DNA of 6,460 nucleotides from an uncultured Verrucomicrobiota bacterium (GCA_937871685.1 CALMOL010000094.1:1-6460), one strand, 5' to 3'; positions 1-6,190 are shown, numbered from the stretch's first letter. The notes: generated from the sequence alone by a model not told the origin. Program-made: numbers and translations.

Positions 1-2
1 GG

Positions 3-191
3 CAGGCCCAGAGCCTGGCCGGCAGCAGCGCGGCGGCCATCCAGGCCGCGGGGCTGGCGCCCAGCGACGCGCGCGAGAGCGCCGTCCTGCTGGAGCTGGC
101 CCCCGGGGGCTACACCGCCATCGTGCGCGGCCAGGACGGCGCCGTGGGCAACGCCCTCGTCGAGGCCTACGAGCTGCCGGACTCGCCTTGA
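3..191 (+). CDS. C-terminal fragment of a probable secreted or surface protein (PGGYTAIV tail module)
   Basis: The reading frame is open from the window edge to a TGA at 189-191, giving 62 residues; the start lies upstream of the window. The visible part has an Ala/Gly/Ser-rich stretch, then AGLAPSDARESAVLLELAPG, then YTAIVRGQDGAVGNALVEAYEL and a four-residue PDSP end. The pattern G..P.D.RE.A.L..L.PG.YTA.V.G..G..G.ALVE.Y.L is one I know from the C-termini of large secreted or surface proteins of Verrucomicrobiota, where it forms a short beta-rich terminal module. Its function is not established, and the rest of this protein cannot be judged from here. There is no membrane segment or sorting signal in the visible part. 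The stop lies 68 bases before the preferred start of the next gene, or overlaps it by three bases if the upstream TTG at 188 is used. Confidence 0.7.
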   Translation, partial: QAQSLAGSSAAAIQAAGLAPSDARESAVLLELAPGGYTAIVRGQDGAVGNALVEAYELPDSP

Positions 192-224
192 AGGGCGCCG
201 GAAACTTTCTCACCGGCCTTTGCG

Positions 225-244
225 TCCCGCCCGTCCGGGTGGGA
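225..244 (+). terminator. GC-rich hairpin in the gap after the surface-protein stop
   Basis: TCCCGCCC (225-232) pairs with GGGTGGGA (237-244) across a GTCC loop, giving eight pairs of which one is G-T. A weaker stem GCCGG/CCGGC lies just upstream, around 197-217. The hairpin sits 33 bases after the upstream stop and before the preferred start of the next gene. No T-run follows, so it is not a textbook intrinsic terminator. It could slow RNA polymerase, protect an mRNA end, or be incidental in GC-rich DNA. Confidence 0.3.
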
Positions 245-248
245 GCAT

Positions 249-252
249 GGAG
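249..252 (+). promoter_or_regulatory. Candidate ribosome binding site GGAG for the DUF2334 gene
   Basis: GGAG lies seven bases before the in-frame TTG at 260. The alternative in-frame starts, TTG 188 and GTG 239, have no comparable purine-rich site at a suitable distance. This is the main reason for choosing 260. The neighbouring ATG at 247 has a GGGAG just upstream but is in another frame. Confidence 0.4.
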
Positions 253-259
253 CCGCGGA

Positions 260-1057
260 TTGGCTTCTCCCTCCCTCCTCCCTCTCCTGGTCGTTTCGAT
301 CCACGACGTGTCGCCGCGCACCCGCGCGGCGTGCGACGAGTTGATCGGCGACCTCGCCGCGCAAGGCGTAGCGAAGACTTCGCTGTTGATCGTGCCGAAT
401 CACCACGGCCACGGACATTTCCTGGAAGACGAAGAATTCTGCGCGTGGCTCGCGAACCGGGCGCGCGAGGGGCACGAGATCGTGCCGCACGGCTATTTCC
501 ACCGGCGGGACCGGCGGCCGGGGGAATCGGCGCGGGATCGCTGGGTCACGCGGGTTTACACCGCGGACGAGGGCGAGTTTTTCGACTTGTCTCGCGACGA
601 GGCGACGACCCTCCTGGAGCGCGGGAAGGCGGACTTCCAACGCTTCCGCTCGACGTATGCGCCGGCGCTTCCCGAGCCGCGCGGCTTCATCGCCCCGGCC
701 TGGCTGCTCGGCGCGGCGGCCGAGGAAGCCGTGCGCGCCGCTGGCTACGAATATACGACGCGGCTCGCGTGGTTCGAGGACTTGGCGCGCGGCCGGCGGA
801 TGCGGACGCAATCGCTCGTGTGGAGCCCGCGCAGCGCGGCGCGGCGGGCCATCTCGCTCGCGTGGAACGCGTTCCTCTTCCGCCGGCTCGACCGCGCCGC
901 CACGCCGGTGGTGCGCCTCGGCATCCATCCGCCCGACGCCGCGTTCCCTCCCTTGCGCCGGCAAATCGGCCGCCTCACGTCCCGCGCGCTCGCCCGCGGT
1001 CGCCGCCCCGCCACCTACGCCGAGGCCCTGGACGCCTGGCGCGCCGCCGGGCAATAG
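260..1057 (+). CDS. DUF2334 polysaccharide-deacetylase-like protein
   Basis: With the TTG start at 260 the protein has 265 residues. It belongs to the DUF2334 branch of the NodB-like polysaccharide deacetylases, metal-dependent hydrolases that remove acyl groups from sugars; no substrate is established for most DUF2334 members. Visible marks are SIHDVSP near residues 13-19 (His15 and the metal-type Asp16), VPNHHG near 45-50, PHGYFHR near 76-82 (His77 and His81, the H-x3-H pair), YTADEGEFFDLS near 100-111, GFIAPAWLL near 142-150, and IHPPDA with His223 near the end. There is no convincing signal peptide: the short hydrophobic LLPLLVV is the first beta strand of the fold, so a cytoplasmic protein is likely. 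The conserved domain begins about ten residues in, which favours a short N-terminus. Alternative starts are GTG 239 and TTG 188 (289 residues). The stop is 62 bases before dprA on the same strand, so co-transcription is possible. Family assignment is firm, biochemical role unknown. Confidence 0.85.
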   Translation: MASPSLLPLLVVSIHDVSPRTRAACDELIGDLAAQGVAKTSLLIVPNHHGHGHFLEDEEFCAWLANRAREGHEIVPHGYFHRRDRRPGESARDRWVTRVYTADEGEFFDLSRDEATTLLERGKADFQRFRSTYAPALPEPRGFIAPAWLLGAAAEEAVRAAGYEYTTRLAWFEDLARGRRMRTQSLVWSPRSAARRAISLAWNAFLFRRLDRAATPVVRLGIHPPDAAFPPLRRQIGRLTSRALARGRRPATYAEALDAWRAAGQ

Positions 1058-1081
1058 GGCATCGGACCAATCACCGGCCCT

Positions 1082-1109
1082 CTGCCATCTTCCATTCTCC
1101 ATCCTCTCC
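1082..1109 (+). repeat. Degenerate 7-bp tandem repeat in the dprA leader
   Basis: The gap between the DUF2334 stop and dprA contains CTGCCAT, CTTCCAT, TCTCCAT and CCTCTCC in uninterrupted seven-base steps. On the other strand this reads as ATGG-led heptamers. A further CTTCCAT at 1115-1121 is out of phase by two bases and supplies the AT of the dprA start codon. Short ATGGAAR-like heptamer arrays in gaps between genes are a form of simple-sequence repeat. The tract is pyrimidine-rich on the coding strand and leaves no room for a Shine-Dalgarno site. Confidence 0.6.
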
Positions 1110-1119
1110 GCCTTCTTCC

Positions 1120-2250
1120 ATGACCCGTCGCGAAGCCTGCGTCGCGCTCAACCTCGTCCCGCAGATGGGTCCGGTGCGACTGCGCCGGCTCCTCGACGCT
1201 TTCGGCGAGCCGCAGGCCATCCTGGGCGCGCCGGCCGACCGGCTCGCGGCGGTGGATGGAATCCCGCGCGAACTCGTCCGCTCTCTCGCCGGCTGGGATG
1301 GGGCGGCGGCCGTGGAGCAGGAGATCGCCCGCGCGGATGCCGCCGGCGTCTCGATCCTCACGCCGGAGGACGAGGCCTACCCGCGCCTGCTCCGCGAGAT
1401 CCACGACCCGCCGATCGTCCTCTACGCGTGGGGCGAGCTTCTCGCGGCCGACGCGCACGGGCTGGGCATCGTCGGAGCGAGGCAATGCACGCGCTACGGC
1501 GAGGAAATGGCGAAGCAGTTCGGTTACCAGCTCGCGGCCGCCGGCTTCACCATCTGGTCGGGTCTCGCGCGGGGCATCGACACCGCGGCGCACCTCGGGG
1601 CTCTGGCCGCCAAGGGCCGCACGGTGGCGGTGATGGGCGGCGGACTCGCCGAGATCTTCCCGCCGCAGAACTTCACGCTCGCCGAGACCATCGCGGGCGG
1701 GGGCGGCGCGGTGGTGTCCGAGTTCCCGATGCTGCGCCAGCCCGACCGCCAGACCTTCCCGATGCGCAACCGCATCATCGCCGGCGCGTGCCATGGCGTG
1801 CTCGTGGTGGAGGCCGGCACCGCCTCGGGCGCGCTGCACTCGGCGCACTTCGCGGCTGAGGCTGGCCGCGCGGTGTTCGCGGTGCCGGGGCAGATCAACA
1901 AGCCCACCTCGCATGGCACCAACCGCCTCATCCAGAACGGCGCCAAGCTCGTGCTCGATGTCGCGGACATCCTCCAGGAAGTCCCGGCGCTCTTTCCGGT
2001 GGGAACGCTCGCGCCGGCCACCTCCGGCGACGGGGCCGCACTGCCTCCCGGCCCCACCACGCGCGTCGCCCTGGCGACCGCCGAGGAACGCGCCGTGTTC
2101 GCCGCGATCGAGGACGACGAAACGCCCATTGACGCGATCATCGCGCGCGCCGGTTTGCCAACGTCGGTCGTCTCCGCTACTCTGTTCACCCTCGAAATGA
2201 AGCGCGCGGTCAAGCAGCTCCCGGGGAAGCTCTTCGTGAAACTGGGCTGA
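1120..2250 (+). CDS. dprA: DNA processing protein DprA (Smf), recombination mediator
   Basis: The protein has 376 residues, typical for full-length DprA. DprA binds single-stranded DNA in the cytoplasm, protects it and loads RecA, and is needed for chromosomal transformation in competent bacteria. Domains in order: an N-terminal helix-hairpin-helix region (LVPQMGPVRLRRLLDAFG, 12-29); the Rossmann-like DprA core with IVGARQ at 117-122, SGLARGID at 147-154, VMGGGLAEIFPPQN after it, FPMRNRIIAG at 213-222, VEAGTASGALHSA at 230-242 and AVPGQI at 254-259; then a C-terminal winged-helix-like domain from about 318 (TAEERAVFAAI) to LFVKLG at the end. All core motifs are intact. The start ATG at 1120 is chosen because the helix-hairpin-helix domain begins right after it; the same frame is open upstream to 220 but there merely shadows the DUF2334 gene. 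The leader is CT-rich with no Shine-Dalgarno site. dprA is widespread, so its presence alone does not prove competence. Confidence 0.95.
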   Translation: MTRREACVALNLVPQMGPVRLRRLLDAFGEPQAILGAPADRLAAVDGIPRELVRSLAGWDGAAAVEQEIARADAAGVSILTPEDEAYPRLLREIHDPPIVLYAWGELLAADAHGLGIVGARQCTRYGEEMAKQFGYQLAAAGFTIWSGLARGIDTAAHLGALAAKGRTVAVMGGGLAEIFPPQNFTLAETIAGGGGAVVSEFPMLRQPDRQTFPMRNRIIAGACHGVLVVEAGTASGALHSAHFAAEAGRAVFAVPGQINKPTSHGTNRLIQNGAKLVLDVADILQEVPALFPVGTLAPATSGDGAALPPGPTTRVALATAEERAVFAAIEDDETPIDAIIARAGLPTSVVSATLFTLEMKRAVKQLPGKLFVKLG

Positions 2251-2276
2251 CCGCCGCCCCTTTCGCCCCTGTTTTC

Positions 2277-2348
2277 GCCACAGAGGCACGGAGGGCACAG
2301 AGAAGGGAATTTTTCGGTTTCCCTCTGTGATCTCTGTGCCTCTGTGGC
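2277..2348. repeat. Long palindromic repeat (GCCACAGAGGCAC family) between dprA and topB
   Basis: The left arm starts at 2277 with GCCACAGAGGCAC and the right arm ends at 2348 with its complement. The outer 26 bases of the arms match at 23 positions. After a two-base bulge the stem continues GGGAA (2305-2309) with TTCCC (2319-2323), closing on a nine-base T-rich loop (2310-2318). Folded, it is a stem of about 30 pairs. It starts 27 bases after the dprA stop and ends 16 bases before the topB ATG, filling most of the gap. A diverged copy is at 6143-6421. I recognise this kind of CACAGAGG palindrome as a dispersed repeat from several phyla, where it often gives spurious ORFs reading HRGTEITEG and FSVPSVPLW. 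In RNA it could act as a processing or attenuation hairpin; no T-run follows the stem. Confidence 0.85.
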
Positions 2349-2364
2349 AACCCTTCCCGATCGA

Positions 2365-4968
2365 ATGTCCAAGTCCCTCCTCATCGCCGAGAAGCCTTCC
2401 GTGGCTGCCGACCTCGCCCGCGCCCTCGGGCGCTTCGACAAGCACGAGGGCTACTTTGAGAACGACCAGCTCGTCATCTCGTCGGCCGTCGGCCACCTCG
2501 TCGAGCTCGCCCCGCCGGAGGAATCCGAGGTCAAGCGTGGCAAGTGGACCTTCAACGCCCTGCCGGTGCTCCCGGAAAAGTTCGAGACGCGTCCCATCGA
2601 GAAATCCGAGGACCGGCTCAAGCTCCTGCGCCGCCTCATCAAGCGCCCGGACGTGGGCGACCTCATCAACGCCTGCGACGCCGGTCGCGAGGGCGAGCTG
2701 ATCTTCCGGCTCGTCGTGCAGCACGTCGGCGTGAAGAAGCCCGTGCGCCGCCTGTGGCTCCAGAGCATGACTTCCGACGCGATCCGCGACGCCTTCGGGC
2801 GCCTGCGCACCGACGAGGACATGATGCCGCTGGCGCTCGCCGCCTACTCGCGCGCCGAGAGCGACTGGCTCGTGGGCATCAACGGCACGCGTGCCATGAC
2901 CGCCTTCAACTCCAAGCTCGGCGGCTTCCAGCTCACCCCCGTGGGCCGCGTGCAAACGCCGACCCTCGCGATCCTTGGCGAGCGCGAGCAGAAGATCCGC
3001 GAGTTCAAGCCACGCGCGTATTGGGAAGTGCACGCCGAGTTCGGCGTCGAAGCCGGTCCTTATCGCGGCCGGTGGTTCGACCCGGCATTCAAGAAGATCG
3101 AGACCGACGAGCACGCCCGCGCCGAGCGGCTTTGGGAAAAGGAGCGCGCCGACGCCATCGCCGAGAAGTGCGCCGGCAAGCCCGGCGACATCACCGAGGA
3201 AAAGAAGCCCACGTCGCAGGCCGCGCCGCTCCTTTACGACCTCACCACGCTCCAGCGCGAGGCCAACGGACGCTTCGGGCTTTCCGCACGCCGCACGCTG
3301 CAAATCGCGCAGGCGCTCTACGAGAAGCACAAGGTGCTCACCTACCCGCGCACCGACTCGCGCTATCTGCCGGAGGATTACCTCGGCACCGTGAAGGGCA
3401 CGATGGGCAAGCTCGCCGGCGGCGGGGGCGGAAGCATCTGGCCCTCGCTGGCCACGCACGCCGACCGCGCGCTCCGCGAGGGCTGGGTGCGGCCGTCGCG
3501 CCGCGTGTTCGACAACGCCAAGGTCTCGGATCACTTCGCCATCATCCCCACCGGCGTCGCGCCGAAGAACCTCGACGAGATGGAGGCGAAGCTGTTCGAC
3601 TTCGTGACGAAGCGCTTCATCGCCATCTTCTTCCCGCCCGCGCAATTCGAGGTGACCACGCGCATCACGGTGGTCGAGGGCGAGAAGTTCAAGACCGAGG
3701 GCCGCATCATCGTGGACCCCGGCTGGATGGCCGTGTATGGCCGCGAGGCCGAGGGGGCCGATTCCGACAAGGCCGTCGCCGCCGTGAAGCCGGGCGAAAG
3801 GGCGAGCACCGACGCGATCGAGGTGAAGGCGCTGGAAACCAAGCCCCCACCCCGCTACAACGAAAGCACCCTTCTTTCTGCGATGGAAGGCGCCGGCAAG
3901 CTCATCGACGACGACGAGATGCGCGCTGCGATGATCGAGAAGGGACTCGGCACGCCAGCCACGCGCGCCTCGATCATCGAGGGTCTCATCCTCCAGGAAT
4001 ACATCACGCGCACCCAGCGCGACCTCGGCGTCACGCCGAAGGGCCAAGCCTTGCTCGCCGCCCTGCGCGGCATCGGCATCGAGATCCTCACGTCGCCCGA
4101 GCTGACCGGCGAATGGGAGGCGAAGCTGAAGGACATGGAGCACGGCAAGCTCAAGCGCCGCGACTTCATGGCCGAGATCCGCCGGCTCACCGCCGAGATC
4201 GTCGAGAAGGCCAAGACCTTCGAGGGCGACTCGGTGGACGGCGACTTCGGCGAGCTGGACGTGCGCTGCCCAAAGTGCGGCGCGCGCCCGCTCAAGGGCG
4301 ACTACCGCGCGTGGCGCTGCCCCTCGTGCGACTACATTCTCTGGCGCACGATGGCCAGCCGCGCTTGGTCGCCCGAGGAGGCCACGGCGCTTCTCACCGA
4401 GGGCAAGGTGGGGCCGCTGGAGGGTTTCAAGAACAAGATGGGCCGGCCGTTCTCCGCCGACGTGAAGCTCGGCGCCGAAGGCAAGGCCGAGTTCAATTTC
4501 CCGGACAACGGCTCGACCGTGGGGGCGGACGGCATCGCCATCGCACCCGACTTCTCGCAGGCCGAGGTGGTAGCCGACTGCGCCGTGTGCGGCAAAGGCC
4601 GCGTGTTCTCGCTGGGCAACCAATACGTGTGCGAACGCGCCGTCGGCCCCAGCCCGGAATGCACGTTCAAGATGGGCCGCAACATTCTCCAGCGCGACGT
4701 TCCGCCCGATCAAGTGCGCAAGCTCATGGCCGAGGGCAAGACCGACCTGCTGCCGAAGTTCATCTCGAAGAAGGGCCGCCCGTTCTCGGCGTTCCTCGTG
4801 CGCGACAAGGTCGGCAAGGTCGGCTTCGAGTTCGCCCCGCGCGAGGCGAAGCCCGGCGCCGCCGGGGGCAAGAAGGGCGGCTGGCCGAAGAAGGCCGCGC
4901 CCGCCGCCGAGGAAGCCCCGGCCAAGAAGAAGCCCGCGCGCAAGAAGCCGGCGGCGGCCGAGGTTTGA
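2365..4968 (+). CDS. topB: DNA topoisomerase III (type IA) with zinc-ribbon and C-terminal repeat extension
   Basis: The protein has 867 residues; E. coli TopB has 653, and the surplus is C-terminal. It cuts and passes single DNA strands, relaxing negative supercoils and unlinking replication or recombination intermediates. Toprim domain: AEKPSVA with Glu9, ISSAVGHL near 39-46, and ACDAGREGELIF at 103-114 (Asp105, Glu109, Glu111). Central type IA region: GINGTRAMT from 171, VGRVQTPT at 193-200, catalytic Tyr327 in TYPRTDSRYL, SDHFAIIPTG from 388. C-terminal part: a four-Cys ribbon (C635, C638, C652, C655), a topoisomerase C-terminal repeat near 671-713, a second Cys cluster (C739, C742, C756, C766), a second repeat near 787-827, then a Lys/Ala/Pro tail to 867 likely to bind DNA without sequence preference. 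The ATG at 2365 immediately precedes the conserved SKSLLIAEKPS; the upstream in-frame GTG at 2344 lies in the palindromic repeat and is rejected. No Shine-Dalgarno site is visible. The stop is 15 bases from the end of a convergent gene. Confidence 0.95.
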   Translation: MSKSLLIAEKPSVAADLARALGRFDKHEGYFENDQLVISSAVGHLVELAPPEESEVKRGKWTFNALPVLPEKFETRPIEKSEDRLKLLRRLIKRPDVGDLINACDAGREGELIFRLVVQHVGVKKPVRRLWLQSMTSDAIRDAFGRLRTDEDMMPLALAAYSRAESDWLVGINGTRAMTAFNSKLGGFQLTPVGRVQTPTLAILGEREQKIREFKPRAYWEVHAEFGVEAGPYRGRWFDPAFKKIETDEHARAERLWEKERADAIAEKCAGKPGDITEEKKPTSQAAPLLYDLTTLQREANGRFGLSARRTLQIAQALYEKHKVLTYPRTDSRYLPEDYLGTVKGTMGKLAGGGGGSIWPSLATHADRALREGWVRPSRRVFDNAKVSDHFAIIPTGVAPKNLDEMEAKLFDFVTKRFIAIFFPPAQFEVTTRITVVEGEKFKTEGRIIVDPGWMAVYGREAEGADSDKAVAAVKPGERASTDAIEVKALETKPPPRYNESTLLSAMEGAGKLIDDDEMRAAMIEKGLGTPATRASIIEGLILQEYITRTQRDLGVTPKGQALLAALRGIGIEILTSPELTGEWEAKLKDMEHGKLKRRDFMAEIRRLTAEIVEKAKTFEGDSVDGDFGELDVRCPKCGARPLKGDYRAWRCPSCDYILWRTMASRAWSPEEATALLTEGKVGPLEGFKNKMGRPFSADVKLGAEGKAEFNFPDNGSTVGADGIAIAPDFSQAEVVADCAVCGKGRVFSLGNQYVCERAVGPSPECTFKMGRNILQRDVPPDQVRKLMAEGKTDLLPKFISKKGRPFSAFLVRDKVGKVGFEFAPREAKPGAAGGKKGGWPKKAAPAAEEAPAKKKPARKKPAAAEV

Positions 4969-4983
4969 CAAGGCGCCGGGCAA

Positions 4984-5301
4984 TCAGCGGGATTTTTTCT
5001 TTCCGCTTTGCCGCTCCGGCTTGAACTCGATCTCTTGGATATTTTCGAGCACGACCATCCGAGGAATCGATGCCCCCCCGCTGTAAATGATCACATACGA
5101 TGGGTTCTCCTCCTCGTCAGGCTCTTCGGGAACCGGAGGAATGTCGATGAAATCCGGGTGGGGCACGTTGAAGCGAGTGCCCGATCCCGTGACCACCACG
5201 AAGGGGCGGAAGGTCATCGGGTCCGCCAGTTTGATCATCCCTGCTCGGGTCATAGGACGGATAGTGTAGGGTCTCTCTCGCCTGCGGAGCAAGCGGGTCA
5301 T
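4984..5301 (-). CDS. Small uncharacterised protein, overlapping the SRAP gene stop
   Basis: The frame gives 105 residues. I do not recognise a function. The core, FRPFVVVTGSGTRFNVPHPD then IDIPP and, after an acidic insert PEEPDEEENPS, YVIIYSGG...MVVLENIQEIEF, resembles a group of roughly 80-100-residue hypothetical proteins with the outline PF.V....G..F.V.HP......, a short beta strand, and a closing I..IE. It looks like a compact soluble all-beta protein with a basic tail (KPERQSGKKKSR) and no signal or membrane segment. Its ATG (5301-5299) overlaps the TGA of the SRAP gene (5300-5298) as ATGA, which suggests translational coupling. Met17 (5253) and Met22 (5238) are alternative starts that fit the family length better, since the first 16 residues are Arg-rich and unlike the core. 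Base composition is lower in GC than the neighbours (31 of 60 in 5041-5100). Confidence 0.7.
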   Translation of the reverse strand: MTRLLRRRERPYTIRPMTRAGMIKLADPMTFRPFVVVTGSGTRFNVPHPDFIDIPPVPEEPDEEENPSYVIIYSGGASIPRMVVLENIQEIEFKPERQSGKKKSR

Positions 5302-6080
5302 GCTTGATCGTCAAACAAGCTTGGCTCCGCCGCGGCGGCCTTCTTTCGCGGTCGCTTGGGCAGCGCGGCCTTCTCCGCCGCGGCCGAGGGCGGCGCGAGG
5401 ATCTCCGGGCCGTCGAAGCGCGCGTTGTTCACGAGCGTCGAGATGGGAGCGAGCCGTAGGTCCGGCGCGGGGTGCCGCAGCAGCTCACGCACGAGCTTGT
5501 CGCCGTCGGCGGCCGGATCCAGCCATGCTTCGATGCGCACATCGCGGCCGTTCTCGAACATCAGCGGCATCCGGTGGTGGATGCGCGCCATCTGGTCGTT
5601 CGCGTCCAGCGTGAGGATCGAGCACGACCACAGCGGCGAACCGTCCGGCGAGTTCCACTCGTCCCAGATCGCCGCGAAGGCCAGCGGCTCGCCCGTGGAC
5701 GCGCTCACCGACCACGGCTGCTTGGGCGCCGTCTTCGGACTGTCCTTCGGCAGCGACCACTCGTAGAACCCGCTCGCCGGCACCACGCAACGGTGGCGCT
5801 TGAGCGCGTTTCGAAACGTGGGTTTGGTCGCGGCAGTTTCCGCGCGCGCATTGTGCAGCGGCGGTCCCTGGCCCGGACCTTCGCGCGACCACATCGGCAC
5901 CAAGCCCCAGCGCATCACCGTCCACGCGGTCTTCCCGCCTTTCACCGGCTCACGGAAGAGCACCGGCACCGGCTGCGTGGGAGCGATGTTGTAGCGCGGC
6001 GGCAACGGCGCCGGCAGCTCCAGGCCGAACGCGGCTTCCACCTCCGCCGCCGGATGGTTGAATCGAAATCGTCCGCACAT
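5298..6080 (-). CDS. SRAP-domain protein (HMCES/YedK family), abasic-site DNA-protein crosslinker
   Basis: The protein has 260 residues from MCGRF; E. coli YedK has 222. SRAP proteins use the amino-terminal Cys, exposed after Met removal, to form a stable thiazolidine crosslink with abasic sites in single-stranded DNA, shielding them from cleavage. Visible marks: Cys2 in MCGRF, RYNIAPTQ at 29-36, MRWGLVPMW at 56-64, NARAET at 77-82, CVVPASGFYEW at 98-108 with the active-site Glu107, AAIWDEW at 136-142, the conserved His168 in IHHRMPLM, and VNNARFDGPE near the end of the fold. All expected active-site residues are present. The last 20 or so residues are a basic, probably disordered tail ending EPSLFDDQA. 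The start is fixed by the catalytic Cys at position 2: the longer frame from 6164 begins inside a dispersed repeat and would bury the Cys. A weak GCGAG precedes the ATG. Older annotations call the family SOS response-associated peptidase. The stop overlaps the next gene's start. Confidence 0.95.
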   Translation of the reverse strand: MCGRFRFNHPAAEVEAAFGLELPAPLPPRYNIAPTQPVPVLFREPVKGGKTAWTVMRWGLVPMWSREGPGQGPPLHNARAETAATKPTFRNALKRHRCVVPASGFYEWSLPKDSPKTAPKQPWSVSASTGEPLAFAAIWDEWNSPDGSPLWSCSILTLDANDQMARIHHRMPLMFENGRDVRIEAWLDPAADGDKLVRELLRHPAPDLRLAPISTLVNNARFDGPEILAPPSAAAEKAALPKRPRKKAAAAEPSLFDDQA

Positions 6081-6142
6081 CTCGCAAGGTCGCGTTCGCA
6101 CTGGCTCCCGTCCATCGCCGCGCCTGTCTTCCGCGGGGGAAA
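6081..6142 (-). other. Leader region of the SRAP operon, no recognisable promoter
   Basis: These 62 bases lie between the SRAP start and the left arm of the repeat block. The transcription unit's promoter would be expected here or within the repeats. I see no convincing -35/-10 pair, operator palindrome or LexA-type box. The only translation signal is a weak GCGAG directly before the ATG on the minus strand. Confidence 0.35.
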
Positions 6143-6190
6143 GCCACGGAGGCACGGAGGACACGGAGCAAGGGAAGTCGCCCGGTTCCT

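Noticed and set aside
167..1102. A 311-codon minus-strand frame opposite the DUF2334 gene
   Set aside because: It is antisense to a gene with clear deacetylase-type motifs and its translation is Arg/Ala-rich without recognisable domains.
1015..4983. A 1322-codon open frame on the minus strand opposite dprA and topB
   Set aside because: It lies antisense to two genes with intact family motifs, is rich in Arg/Ala/Gly/His as expected from GC-rich shadow frames, matches no family I know, and reads straight through the palindromic repeat at 2277-2348.
4987..5008. Intrinsic terminator for topB (T-run at 4992-5002)
   Set aside because: The T-rich stretch is explained by Lys codons of the minus-strand gene. 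The flanking AGCGG/CCGCT stem is only five pairs around the T-run and not before it, so the shape is wrong for a terminator.
2544..5024. An 826-codon open frame on the plus strand overlapping topB
   Set aside because: It is a shifted frame of topB with Arg/Gly/His-rich low-complexity translation; the GC bias at third codon positions removes stops.
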